Shown: positions 11,424 to 22,794 of the stretch, piece by piece
Numbering within the stretch: the first letter of the stretch is position 1
Layout of the letters: the number at the start of each line of letters is the position of its first letter
Assembly: GCA_002633005.1 (NCBI GenBank)
Contig: NMRA01000245.1
Coordinates: 1-64,000 of the forward strand
From: Phoronis australis
Taxonomy: Eukaryota; Phoronida; Phoronidae
Direction: 5' to 3'
DNA: 64,000 nucleotides
Translations under genes and position numbers: made by a program
Notes under the pieces: model-generated
What the model was told of the DNA's origin: nothing
The model's database searches: none
Seen by the model: only the letters and a program-made list of their open reading frames with translations

Positions 11424-12144
11424 CATAGGCGGATTTAGGGGGGGGCCCAGGGGGCCCGGCCCCCCCCCCCCCTTGGCTGCCGCAAAAAAAATAAAACAGT
11501 AAGAGCGTAGGGAAATGGTGAGTTTATTAATTAACCCCGGTAATTAAAATTATACGGATGAAAAAAAATTTAAATGTGTGCAGTTTTAGTGTTGGGGGGG
11601 GGGNNNNNNNNNNNNNNNNNNNNNNNNNNNNNNNNNNNNNNNNNNNNNNNNNNNNNNNNNNNNNNNNNNNNNNNNNNNNNNNNNNNNNNNNNNNNNNNNN
11701 NNNNNNNNNNNNNNNNNNNNNNNNNNNNNNNNNNNNNNNNNNNNNNNNNNNNNNNNNNNNNNNNNNNNNNNNNNNNNNNNNNNNNNNNNNNNNNNNNNNN
11801 NNNNNNNNNNNNNNNNNNNNNNNNNNNNNNNNNNNNNNNNNNNNNNNNNNNNNNNNNNNNNNNNNNNNNNNNNNNNNNNNNNNNNNNNNNNNNNNNNNNN
11901 NNNNNNNNNNNNNNNNNNNNNNNNNNNNNNNNNNNNNNNNNNNNNNNNNNNNNNNNNNNNNNNNNNNNNNNNNNNNNNNNNNNNNNNNNNNNNNNNNNNN
12001 NNNNNNNNNNNNNNNNNNNNNNNNNNNNNACCTCCCCCCATTCGGTGCTATGCGCATCTACAATCGTGGTTCAGTTTGCGCAAATGCTTCCAGCCGGACA
12101 AAATGTTGGGCCCCCCCCCTTGTGATATCCTAGATCCGCCACTG
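11424..12144. mobile_element. Family A element with internal assembly gap, 5-bp duplication TTATG
   Basis: It begins CATAGGCGGATTTAGGGGGG and ends CCTAGATCCGCCACTG. TTATG occurs at 11419-11423 and again at 12145-12149. The G/C homopolymers (11437-11472 and around 11594-11603) lead into a run of N. Because of the gap the true length is unknown, and a transposase gene could be hidden. It is inserted in the inverted Penelope copy. Confidence 0.88.
11604..12029. other. Assembly gap (426 N)
   Basis: Unknown bases. The long apparent open frames across 11527-12133 are artefacts of translating N. Confidence 1.
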
Positions 12145-12167
12145 TTATGTACATGGCTTCCTTGATC

Positions 12168-13113
12168 TTCGACTTCAACTCCAACCACACCAAAGGAGTC
12201 AAGAAGGGTATAATCAAATGCCTTGCATCAAGATCAAAAGAAATCTGAAGTGCTACAGCACTCCAAGCAGAAATGACCAACCTCACGTAGACATTCGAAA
12301 GAAATGGCTACCCAAAGGATTTCATCAAGTCGTCTTTAACATAGCAGAGAAAAGAGAAAGTGGCAGAAGAACGCCCACTGCAGACTATGTGCTTGCCATA
12401 TATACATGGAACAACCGAGAAGCTAGGAAGAACATGTAAAGAATTTATAATAAGAACAGTATACCCTGGCTCAGACACACTGGGTCGGCGACTGACAAAA
12501 GTCAAACCAAGAACTGACATGGGAAAAAAGAAAAATGTCATCTATGAAATCCCATGTGAATGTGGTGAATCATATGTCGGCGAAACATTAAGACCACTGG
12601 AGATGAGAATTGCTGAACATAAAAGGTGTTGTAGAGAGGGTAATACCTCATAAGGAGTAGCAGAACACATGTGGACGAAAAACACAATATCCAGTGGAAT
12701 AACATCCGAATACTAGACAGTGAAACAGGTTGGACCAAGAGAAAGATCAAGGAAGCCATGTACATGAAAGTTCAATTCAATGTTTTCAGTCAGCCATTTG
12801 ACACCTGGCTCAGTCTACTTAGGAAGGTTTAAGTATAGTTAATTCCCTCTGAGTAACTGGATAACTCCGTGGTGTAGTATTTAAGGTGCTGGACTCAAAA
12901 TATCTGTAGTAGTTTCAGTCGTGGGTTCAAATCCTTCCTCGAACAATATATAATCAAAAAATCACACCATGACGAGTGTACCAAATATCCGTGCTCGTTC
13001 CTCTAAGAACGCAGGAACACCTGACGATGGCCGGAGAATAGACCGACCGAAACATCGTGACAATGTAAATAGACAAGAGGTCAGTATAGACCAAGAGATT
13101 TTAACAATAGTTG
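12168..13113 (+). pseudogene. Penelope-like retroelement fragment with GIY-YIG endonuclease
   Basis: Penelope-like elements encode a reverse transcriptase fused to a GIY-YIG endonuclease. Here the + strand holds the end of RT and the linker: NSNHTKGVKKGIIKCL at about 12172-12220, then NGYPKDFI near 12301-12325 in a shifted frame. The GIY-YIG domain follows at 12525-12640: VIYEIPCECGESYVGET, then R-plus-EHKR. The CxC pair before the YVG motif, the R and the EH are the features usual for this group. A stop after GNTS and a frameshift precede WTKRKIKEAMYM (12731-12766), so the ORF is dead. The 3' region contains the tRNA-Leu-like block and the PDDG segment, and it matches the inverted copy up to ACAATAGTTGT at about 13113. 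RT domains upstream are missing (5' truncation). Confidence 0.9.
12864..12943 (+). repeat. tRNA-Leu-like block in the Penelope 3' region
   Basis: GTGGTGTAGTATTTAAGG is followed by TGCTGGACTCAAAATATC and GTGGGTTCAAATCC. This is the order A-box, Leu(CAA)-like anticodon arm, long variable region, B-box of a leucine tRNA. The acceptor stem ends (ACTCCG and CTTCCTCG) pair poorly. The same block is present in the inverted copy, so it belongs to the element. Confidence 0.72.
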
Positions 13114-13507
13114 TTGGATTTCGTGCGCATGCAAAATTGCCCGCATTTCTTACGAATAATGAAAAATGAGTACGTACTTGCATTTTAAAAGAATATGAAG
13201 TAGGCATATAACCACTACACATTCATCAAATCCGTGTTAAGATGGCATCACTTCACAGCGTGACTGAAAAGTTTAGGGCCGCTGCGTCTCAATCTCACTC
13301 ACCGTAACCACACTCACGGCCGGGTTGAAACTAAATGTAGTTAGTAGGCTACCCTGTCCCTGCCGAAGTCAAAGACTCCCATTCAGTCTTCAATTTAAAA
13401 CCGCCGTTAGTCGCCGCACCCCTGTCCCGTGCCCCAGATGTTGTCGCTGCTTGAGAAGGAGTCGTTAGTTAGATTCAAGAATCAGGATTGGCAGTGATCT
13501 TTTGAAG
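13114..13507. other. Non-coding stretch
   Basis: Nothing recognised. The similarity between the Penelope copies stops at its left border. Confidence 0.5.
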
Positions 13508-13594
13508 GTAGCGAACCTTCGGAGTAGTGAACCTTCGGAGAAGTGAACCTTCGGAATAGAGGACTTTCGGAGTAGTGGACCTTAGGAATAGCGA
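13508..13594. repeat. 16-bp minisatellite, about five units
   Basis: Units resembling GTAGTGAACCTTCGGA start at 13508, 13524, 13540, 13556 and 13572, with a partial sixth. Divergence grows toward the right end. Confidence 0.92.
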
Positions 13595-14035
13595 CGTGTA
13601 ACTTTAGAAATCTTTTCCATCATGTTTGTTGCTCGTATGAAGTCTACGAGTTGTACACCATTGACATTGATTGACAAGAGAAGACTTTCTTCATTGACCA
13701 AAGATTTTATTAGGTCTAGACCTACTTTTCCCTAATAATGTGAACGTACTCGTCGGAGTTTTCTCAGTGAAAGAAAACACGGAAGTTAAATGTCTGGTTT
13801 TCGAGCAACGGCGGAGGACTGCCTATAGTGAACTTACCGTCGGCGTGTGTACTGAATTTAAAAGAATAGAAATGCACACATATGTATATGTATACATGCC
13901 AATCCACCGGTCCTCAATCAAAGTGGACCCTGTATGAACAACGTTTTTGACGATCACTTTTAATTCAAAATCTGAAAATGCCTGCACTTTAACGTAATAT
14001 ACTAGCAAGTATACCGAAATAGCAGATAAAAAAAC
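13595..14035. other. Non-coding stretch
   Basis: No supported feature. The short overlapping open frames on both strands near 13740-14008 have no recognisable content. Confidence 0.45.
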
Positions 14036-14332
14036 ATTTTCTGCTGTTTTGTTTCTTGGTCGATTTTAAGGTATTCACATCGCACTACTTTTTGGGAGTT
14101 CTCTCGCTGCTATATAACATAAAGTAGCTAGGTATAGACACTTACTTCTAGACGCCCTCGTTTTCTCATGGTGTAGCCACCATGTGCGTTCAATGGCAAT
14201 GAATAACAATGATTACGTGAAGCGCTTTGAAAATTATTACTAACTTAGTTATCATTGTAGTTAGTAGTACCAGTAACTGCAACAATTTTATTGTTATTGC
14301 CCATCTATTAACGGATAGGCTGAGCGGGGCTG
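14036..14332 (-). repeat. Dispersed repeat family R1, copy B (inverted)
   Basis: This is the reverse complement of 1247-1635, with roughly 75-80% identity by eye, lacking an internal ~100-base piece. Shared landmarks are TTTCTGCTGTTTTG, GCACTACTTTTTGGGAG, TAGCTAGGTATAGACAC and ACGGATAGGCTG. Confidence 0.8.
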
Positions 14333-17300
14333 GACGTTTCCGCGAGAGGCTGGGGGTGGGGTTGATCGAACCTTCCGAACTCCCCCCCCCCCTCCCTGGC
14401 TACGGGCTTGGGATATTATTCAGCATAGAATTGTATTGTTAACTTGAATAAATATTGGCGATGAAGAGGTATTTGTTCAAACCGGACAAGCAACATTGGA
14501 CAAGATGTGCCACTGGAAATAAAAAAATACATTCTCCAGTGTAGGGTTTTCCCAACGAAATTTACTGGAGATTTTCGAAAGTTCCCCCACCATTCTAAAG
14601 CCCCATGGCCGCCGAAACTCTTTTTTCGGTATAACTATTTACGTATAGTGGTTCACATCTCAAGTAAAGGGACTAATTAATTAATTGCCAGCTAAGTATA
14701 ATATGTAACACCTGCTGCCCGGAAAATAATTGCACATACTTTTAAACGTTTTCACCACATCGTTCTTAGGATATACAGCCATTAGTTAATGAATAAAAAA
14801 TCCCTTTTTAAGATATCAGTATATTATCGGATTTTGTGACGTGTTGCCTTGACCAGGGCCCTAGAACTGACCTATCAAGTTATTTATTAATGATCTGGGC
14901 TTATTTAGGGTTTAAGAGAAAAAAAATTTAAAGCACCTTAGTATGTTCAAATTAATAATTAACAAGAAATTGTTATTAAAATGATCCAGGCTTCTGGTTG
15001 CAAATATGCTTTAATGAATTAATAATAATCATAGACTCTTATATAGCCCGCGGGTACCTGTAGATCTCACATCATGAAAGCTATCATAACGTAAAATGTG
15101 CAGAATAAAAAACACAAGCAAAGAATGAAAAAACACGACCCCAGCACATAAACGCATCACCAGCGTGGGTAACCCCCCCCCCGGCGGCATAATAGTAAAT
15201 CCGCCGCTGACACAACAGCGTGTTCAAAGTGCCAATCGGTTTTGTTAGGATGTGCATAAATTACGACTAACCAATGTATTTAATTCTCCAAGTATTCCTT
15301 AATTAAGTATTCGATAATTACGAACCAGTTGCCTCAATTAACGGCAATTCATGTGCAAATTGATTTGCTAATCCAAATGAATACGATTTTAGACGAAAAA
15401 TCTCTCGAGGTCGAATACCCGGAACTATTTGCCTCACAGTTCCTGCTTAGTTATACTTTTTGTTAAGAAAATATCACCACCCTTTTCATACGTATTCAGC
15501 TGAAGCTTGAGAACCAGTTTTCTCTACTGAATGACGGGCACTGGTTCTCAAAATATGGGCACGTCATATCCAACTAATGTCATATAAACATCAATACGTC
15601 TAGGTATTTGTAATTTAAAGTAATTTTATATTCCACCACTAGGCGGAAGTGCGATTTTAAAAGCGTATTTTGACAGCTATTTTAAATTGTTTTACTCATT
15701 TAATTTGTTTGATGCGACCAACAACGTTTAAGTGTGTTGTTCGGTCAATACCTGGGACAATACTTTTTATCAAGAACTACACAATGTTCACGAAATCCAA
15801 ATTCCAACATTTTGTTATGTTCACCAAATTCACTGACAAAGTACACGAAAATGCGAAGTTTTAAATGTGGGTATATTTTTGAAAAGTACACCCATCAATG
15901 AGGTGGAAAACGTCAAAATAAAATTACCAAGTGAAAGTAGTCACGTAGCTTTGTTTAAAACTCTTACAGCTCAGGGCCGACCGATTATGTCGTGATTTGG
16001 CCTCGCCAGCGAAACTATGTGAAAGTGCTCTATTCGTGTGCAAACGACTATGCTACCAACAGTAAAAGACTAATGAAATGTTTTTACTTCCTTTGGAGAA
16101 ATTCTAAAGAACAACACGTCAATGGCGAGTGACAGGCACCTAGTAAAAAACGGCCAAGTTTGCGGAGCAAGGTACTTGTGTGGGGACAGTGAGGCGCCAG
16201 CTGTGGCCTTTCACGTGTACATTTATCGCTTAGAAGCAATAAACCAATAAACACGCGCCTTCCATTCTGTTAAGAACCAGTTTTTGATTCGTAATCTACA
16301 GGTTTTCGACGGAAGGCGGACTTATAGAAGGTTTGATGAAATTCATTGGGTTAGTTCGTACACGCACGGAGCAGGCATAGGTTGTACGATGTCCTTTTTG
16401 TAAAACTTTATGAAGGAGAACTTCCTCCACTAGCCCTGTGTTCAGCTGGCAATGAAGTCTGTGTTTTAGAGAACGGTGCATAATGCATTGTACATCAAAG
16501 ATTCAGTTGAACCCCAGCCAGCCGTTTCCGAGATACGATGTTTCGAAATTACCCAAAATTTGGACAAACAAGGACATCATTGCTTAAAAATTTCCTAAAC
16601 AAGAAAGCATCTTTTTGGTTGCTTGAGGTGATCCAAGTGGAAAAGTAACTACACAGTAATGAAGGGAGCTGGTTACGTATACTGTACAGACAGAGATTGG
16701 AGCTAGTCATTATATTTTTATTATTCTGTTACATTTCTGATAGAAGCCTTCAAAGGTTTTTGTGTCTGTTTCTGTTTCTTGGGGTCCAGTCAATGAAAAC
16801 AGTCCAAAAATCATTGCCACCCCCTCCCCCCAAAGTAGTTAAGTGCCGATTCCATCAGGAATGAATAGGGTTCCGTGATTTTTTCGCGTCACCGTTTTCT
16901 GGAAGTTTTGTAGCGATCTGTCTCTTACTTTTAGCTATGCCTTGGAAAACTAAATTGGAAGATGATGGACGGACAGACAAGCAAATATATTCTTTGGAGA
17001 AAATCAGACGAAATGGTTTCGATAGAGGGCGCTTGGTGTCACAGACCTATAAAGTATCCCTACACATAGGACTTCATTTGTGCTCTGATAGCGAGACGAA
17101 ATGTAATAGTTTTTGACACTTTATGTGTTGCTGTATGGTTCGGATTTTCTTATCACAATGGGTATGCGTTTGAAGTGGAGGTTCTTTTCGTCAAACAAGT
17201 GAGGACAAATTGAAAATGAAAAACAAGACTGTCTCCTAGTGTCAACTGAGAAGACACCACATTGGTGTGGTCGAATTTTCAAAGAAATTTTGCACTAAAG

Positions 17301-18539
17301 TTGCTAATCTTCACGGAGATCTCGGTAAAGACGGATTTAGGCGCTTGGTCAACAAAATCACAGCGGCATTGTTTTTGTTGTCGTCATTTCCACGAAATGG
17401 GATTATTTTGTATTATCTCGACCTGAAACGTGTTCTGCAAACGTGAAATTGTACTAACACTCTCTCACACACAGACTCGCGGCAAAAACCCTACATGACC
17501 TCAAATGAACAGCTAGTAATCAATAACATAGTCTCGAGGGGTCCATTTACGATTTACAAGTTTCACAGGGGCAAAAATACGGTGCAAAATGTCTTAATTA
17601 TAAACTAAGCGGGAAATCTATAATTACAGCCGCTGTCATGTTTGATTTAGAGGAATGCTCCTCTCGTGACATGGCATAACCACTGTATGCGTGACGTCAT
17701 TAATAAATTAAATTCTGACATACTATTAATTATTATTTTGGAAGCCGACAAAACGTACCTTCAGACATTGTAAAATAAAATAAGTTGTATACGTTTTAGC
17801 ACCCCACTTGTCAGTCTGGACATGGTATAACCGTGAGATAAAACGCCTTATTTCAGATTTTGTTATTCATATCTTCTGAAAATTGCACAATATAAGACTC
17901 GCAGGTAAAGTATGCACTACATTCTCCAACTTGATACCAAGTCGCACTACTTTTGAGTCCTGCCTTCACTGGGCACGCGCAATATTAATTTTTGGTTTTA
18001 CAGCTATGTCGTCCTCTTATGCCAAGGTCATGGTTGCTGACAAATATGGATATGTGGGTCCCCCAAACGTAAATTAAAACTTTCTAGTGCAAGTCATCTC
18101 TAGAAACAACTGAAAGAACGAACCAATAGATGCCACGTCATCGTCATCATCGTCGGAGTATGAATGCTCAATCGGAGTATGGAGTTTATATTCTTACCAG
18201 TCAGAATGCCCATAGGTAATAATTATAAATGAAAATATGAAAAAATCCTAATTCTAAGATCCTGTGACCCTGATATCCTTTAGTCTCGTTCTAGCAATCC
18301 CTCCAACAAAAGAACTCGTGATCAATACGAGTTTTCATTCAAAGAATCTATGATTTGATTTAAAAAAAATAATTTGATCAAAAAATTTTGGTCTGAACAA
18401 GTTCAAAATTGAGATAGTAAAACCACTGTATCACTCATTGGACCTAGGCATAAATAAGGCCGTTGTACTTAGCGATAGAAATCCTGAAGGCCCAGTGGCC
18501 CGAGGTTTTTGTTGGTTAAACATTTTTAACGCAATTTTA
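14333..18539. other. Long AT-rich non-coding stretch
   Basis: No gene is supported over ~4.2 kb. Items seen: a C-run near 14380-14395; a family-A-like right end (AAATCCGCCGCTG at about 15199) after a C-run with no convincing left end; a 12-bp hairpin (TTGAGAACCAGT / ACTGGTTCTCAA at 15507-15518 and 15540-15551); and a fragment near 16520-16570 resembling family D (TTTCCGAGATACGATG, CAAAATTTGGACA). Confidence 0.45.
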
Positions 18540-18801
18540 ATCACTCTGATGTACAAGATGAAGTTCAAAAAGTTATCAACTTTCAACACATTAAGTTTGT
18601 TTTATGCAGCTTGGATTTTATTTCTTTCAGTTTATAAGAGCCATATTTTTGGTGACCATTCACACAAAAGGAACTTTTTAAAAGTAATTTACTATATGAA
18701 AGTTTTACATGAATTAGATCAACCATTTCTTAGATTTGACGTTCCAAAGTTAGCCAAATTTGGACATTTTCTAAGGTCCTACACAACCTTGTACAGTCTT
18801 A
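18540..18801 (+). repeat. Dispersed repeat family D, copy 1
   Basis: It shares a series of landmarks with 57165-57420 and 61060-61345: GATGAA-TTCAAAAA, TTTTATGCAGCTTGGA, CCATTTCTTAGATTTGACGT, CCAAATTTGGACATTTT. It accounts for a 123-codon open frame (18438-18809), which is therefore not taken as a gene. Confidence 0.7.
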
Positions 18802-19082
18802 TTAACTAAGATGATGAACGTTATCCTTCACCCAGGTGGAATACTTGATGCTTTCATCTACGCCGCTGTTGTCGTTTTCCAAATGCATTGTAGGACGGTT
18901 ATTGACTCATGAACAATATACACTGTGGTCAGGGTTGATTAATAGAACTTGACACAAGAGAAATTGTTTACCTTATATCCGAAAGGACATGGTAATATTT
19001 TTAAATACAATCCCACGGCTTTATATTCGGGAATTCTGTATTTTAAAGTGATGCTTGGAAACTAAATACGTACATGGGTTGT

Positions 19083-19265
19083 TACGTATAAAGCTTCTAA
19101 TAGAAGCACCGCTTTTAACAGAAGCAGGTCTCTAACAGAAGGAGGGCAATTAGAAATCCTGAATTCAATAAACCTGGATTTCCAATATACCCCGGGTCTC
19201 TATTAAGCGCCGCCACACATGAAATTAATAAACGACCAGGCTTCAATTAGAAACTTTACAGTATG
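19083..19265. mobile_element. TACNGTA-ended element, short copy
   Basis: The left end TACGTATAAAGCTTCTAATAG and right end (CTTCAATTAGAAACTTTACAGTA) are inverted complements and match the termini of the element at 37369-37821. The interior repeats CAGAAG/AGAAGC motifs. No coding capacity. Confidence 0.65.
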
Positions 19266-21672
19266 CGGACTGATATATTTCTTCCAAATAGAACTACGAT
19301 CTATGTCGCCACCTGTTGTGTAGGGCGTACCAGGTGAGGCCGTTCCCTTTTCATGATTAACTACCTCATTTTTTGTATTAAATGAAGTTTTCAAGCTAAA
19401 TTCAACGCCATATTTGTAGTTGCCGTAGGGTTTTACGTTTGGTTGACACAGCGTGTTTTAACGCCAAAACATGACGTGCAACTTTACCGTGATGCAAAAG
19501 TAGGCGAACGCAAAGTCCATTTGCAAAGCAAATACCTATTTCAAATTAAATCGAAACGTTAAAAATCAGGAATATGTCCGTGATCATATTGTTTCAACTG
19601 ACTGGGTATTTTGTGATTCATATTTCAAACGAAAAAAAAGATGGATTTTTGCTTATGTGTCGCCATTTTGTCTCTGGCTGTTTTTCTTTCAGGTCAAAAG
19701 AGGACTGTGCAAAGAAATGTAAAGGGACACAGAACAGTTCTCACTTGGTTTTGCTTAGCAGAACACACACCAATGGGCTTGTCACCCTTTTTTCACTCTG
19801 TCGAAAACCGTATGCAAAGAATGAAAAGTCAGTTCACATCACAAGCCCTATAGATGAGCACAGAAACTAAGAAAAAGGAGGCACTTTTCACCTGAAAACC
19901 ATCCCTTCCCTACCGATGCGCGACATTAGCAAACACTAGATTCTGAATAAATTTCTACTAAAATCAAAAATATGGTCGGAAATTCTGTCAACTAATTAAG
20001 TTTTTGCAATTCTGGCTTGTTTGAGCGCTTTTTGAAATTGCTGCCGATTCCTCAGTGGCTACTCAACAATGCATAAATGCAACAGGAGGCTATCATCAAG
20101 AAAAGTACGTACACATCTGAAAAAGTCATTTTCTCATTCCCAAAATGTCCTCAAACACAAGCAAACCAGATTCACTGAATCTTAATGAAACGCTTAACTA
20201 AAAACTGCCCCCCCCCCCCAAGCCTGGTCTACCTCTAGATTTTAATATTTTGGCACTGCAGATTGGCCGCAATTGAGGCCTAACTGTTCAGCGCCACCAA
20301 ATCATGTTAACCGGAAAAAGCGACAACCGAGCATGCGCGCTCTAACGGCTGTGACAAAAAATGCCACGTATAACCATCTAAGTTACGTGACAATTGACGC
20401 CTTTTAGGAGCACCCATCTCTCGCTTTCTATTAACTATGCATTTTGAGGTTCACTTGACAATGTATTATTTTATTTTTGTATGATGGTTCCTACGTAGTA
20501 TAAGCACCAAAAATCATGTCGCAGTGTACCCGAGCCCCTTTACTCACTTAAAATCTACACTTTTGTAGACATCTGACTAAATGCATTCTTGTCAATAAAG
20601 CACTGCATATACCCAAGACCATTATTAGTTAATTACGCAGGGAATATTCTGATGAATTTTCTAACAATATAAGTATTGTCTGAACTTCGTTATTACAAAA
20701 TCTTGATTGATGAAGAGGGACTTGTTCGCTGGAAACTCGCACATGTCAATCATATTGTTATGGTATGCTACGGTGACGATCGCATACAGTGTTCATATCT
20801 AACGGTGCTGAAAGTAAATATACTGGCAATTGTTAACAAAGATTTCTTGTAGTGAACCGCAACCCGCTGGAACGAACCAGAATTCGCCTTAATAAGAAAA
20901 TAAATTCTGAAAATCTCTTGGGGGAAGGCCCCCCTGCCTCCGTCTCCTTTGCACCCATGCCACAAGAATCATACAAGAAATATGCGGATCTGAAAAAGTC
21001 TACAGTTAATCCAAACGTCACGGTGGATGTGCAGTTTAGATTGTACGTTGCGTTGCCACGTGACGGCCCAGCATGTCAAGGTTATCTTCTTCTTGATAAC
21101 CTGGAAGTGTTCATTGGTTTCTGATTTACATGTTCAATCATTTGCGAAAATCGACTGATACAAATCCATTTTTGACAATTAAAAGCTAATCTTGTAAGAA
21201 ATTGATGACGATTCAATGAAAATAGAGGCACTATGTGACTCCAATCAAAATTGGTGCTACCTTGAATTTTGACGTAAGGTGGTGACATTCTGCCACTTCT
21301 GTATCATTTACTCCACTAGGGAAGGGGTGTAGTCACCAGAAACTTGCTAACCCGTATTCCAAGATTTTGAAACAGGGCTCTAAAAAAGTGAATCTTGGCA
21401 TTACGTTTCATTCTCGCTCTCCAATTTAGGTACGAAGTTCAAGAGACAATGCTCAATATATTCAACTCCGAGATGATGTTATTTCTCCCCAGATTTCACC
21501 AGATTTTCCTGCCGGAGGTAAACGTTTTTACGTCACGGTTACATTTGTACCCCTTAATAAGTTATTTTTACGGAGTGTCTTTTCGGCTTCCTGATAAAAT
21601 GTATTTCATAAAAAGACACTAAAATTCAAAATCCTATCCTTAATGCGTTAGTCGCATAACGTGTTCAGGTAT
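19266..21672. other. Non-coding stretch
   Basis: Only unrecognised open frames occur, the longest 98 codons at 19574-19870 and 90 codons at 20852-21124. The latter crosses a GGGGGAAGGCCCCCCTGCC segment that looks repeat-derived. No splice or family evidence. Confidence 0.4.
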
Positions 21673-21741
21673 CAGCTGCGGATTTAGGGGGGGCAAAGGG
21701 GCCATGGCCCCCCCTAACTCGAAATCCTGGATCCGCCCCGG
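21673..21741. mobile_element. Minimal (69-bp) family A MITE, duplication GGTAT
   Basis: It begins CAGCTGCGGATTTAGG and ends AAATCCTGGATCCGCCCCGG, leaving little more than the two termini. GGTAT flanks both sides (21668-21672 and 21742-21746). Confidence 0.88.
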
Positions 21742-21932
21742 GGTATAAAGGTGATTCTTTCTCGTGCATATTTGTTGAAACAAGGGTACCAAAGTTTCTG
21801 GTGGTCCTTTCCTGGGGCTTGTTCCCAAACCAGCAAAATATGCACGCCAATGAGGGTTGTGCGAAACTGGCGACGACGGGTGGAGAAGCGGAAGTGCCGA
21901 TAGGGAGGTACGGTATCTGAAATTCGGGCGTG

Positions 21933-22064
21933 CGTTCAGTAGCGCTAGGACCTACGCTAGGACCTAGCTAACCAAAGTCACGTGTTTTCATTTAAAATAC
22001 ATGGCAATATCTCACGTAATCTCGCGACGTCTTGCTTTTAGCGAGGTCCTAGCGTTACTGAACG
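21933..22064 (+). mobile_element. Family C MITE (CGTTCAGTAACGCTAGGACC ends), copy 1
   Basis: Terminal inverted repeats CGTTCAGTAGCGCTAGGACC and GGTCCTAGCGTTACTGAACG lie 132 bp apart end to end. The interior (AGTCACGTG, ATTTAAAATACA, GGCAATATCTCACGTAATCT) matches the reverse complement of 37616-37755. No duplication of flanking bases is obvious. Confidence 0.9.
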
Positions 22065-22475
22065 AGAGGCGGGATTACGTGAGGGTTAAAAGTTTGCGAC
22101 AGTCAAGTAAGTGTGCCCGACTGTCGCTCTCAGATAGCGAAGCAACCATAAAGTTCACCTCAAGCTGCGTCAGCTCGTATCAACCCAGTCAAAATTCTCA
22201 TTGACATTGAAGTCTGTTGACTACCTTGAAAAACAAGGATCAAATGCGCTCTGTTGTGTACGAGAGCGCTGCATATCAGTCAAGAACAGGTGTTGCATGG
22301 GAAAGGTGAAACAATGACTGCTCAAATTATCTGCGGATGCATGGAGCTCCATCTGCAGAAAAACAAAACAAGCACTTGTAGACCCTAATGAATCAAAAAA
22401 GCTCTTATGCATCGATAGGCTTGCTGGTTTGGCAGATCAAAACGATTTCGTTCACACCGCCTTAAGCTCGCCATT

Positions 22476-22552
22476 CAGGTTACAAGACCTGCTCAGGTCA
22501 CATGACCCGCTCAGGTCACATGCCGGAACCGCTCAGGTCACATGACCTGTTC
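22476..22552. repeat. Tandem GCTCAGGTCACATGACC units (AGGTCA/TGACCT cluster)
   Basis: Three units resembling GCTCAGGTCACATGACC follow one another, preceded by a degenerate one (CAGGTTACAAGACCT). Each full unit contains AGGTCA and, where intact, the inverted TGACC(T/C) two bases later, centred on CACATG. That is the form of nuclear-receptor half-sites around an E-box-like core, but a plain minisatellite is equally possible. Confidence 0.75.
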
Positions 22553-22794
22553 AAACTGCGGGAGCATGAAAGCCGACCAGAGAGATCTTGTCAATAGTAG
22601 AGATTTGTCTCCTGTGCCATAAAGCGTCTCAACTTGTTCCTTACTCAGACGAGAAGTGATTAATGATTTGCAAAGAACTGGCACTTCGTTGTTTGTTGAT
22701 ACCAGCTCATAAAATGACACTCCGCATGCACTCGGTATGGGGACCTTTTTATCATACAAAATCAAAGAGGACTAAAAAAATCGGGGCCACTAGG

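Larger units (their letters stand above)
11053..12168 (-). mobile_element. Penelope-like element, inverted left copy (3' part only)
   Basis: On the minus strand this copy starts inside the C-terminus of the endonuclease ORF (KIKEAMY, 12168-12148). It continues through the 3' region shared with the + copy: the segment GGCACC/CTCAGTCTACTTAG, a tRNA-Leu-like block, ATCACACCATGA, then a PDDG-RIDR-coding segment, ending at ACAACTATTGTTAAA (11053). It is interrupted by a family A element (11424-12144) with a TTATG duplication. If that insertion is removed the two sides rejoin cleanly into the Penelope sequence. It is joined head-to-head to the + copy at about 12168. Confidence 0.85.

Noticed and set aside
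11527-12133. Long open frames on both strands
   Set aside because: They are translations of the N gap with a few flanking codons.
12864-12943. Functional tRNA-Leu gene
   Set aside because: Acceptor stem does not pair, the anticodon stem is broken, and the block is repeated inside both Penelope copies.
13005-13075. Hammerhead-ribozyme-like core (CTGACGA ... GAAAC) in the Penelope 3' segment
   Set aside because: Penelope-like elements can carry hammerheads. Here the third helix after GAAA is only two base pairs, no UH cleavage site or closing helix I is visible, and the other copy has CGGACGA. A covariance-model search would settle it.
15170-15211. Complete family A element
   Set aside because: Only a right-end-like AAATCCGCCGCTG after a C-run; no matching left end or duplication.
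18438-18809. 123-codon open frame with hydrophobic stretches
   Set aside because: Most of it is family D repeat; other copies of the same repeat are not open in this frame.
22476-22552. CRISPR-like repeat array
   Set aside because: Repeats are directly adjacent without unique spacers and the DNA is eukaryotic; it is a minisatellite.
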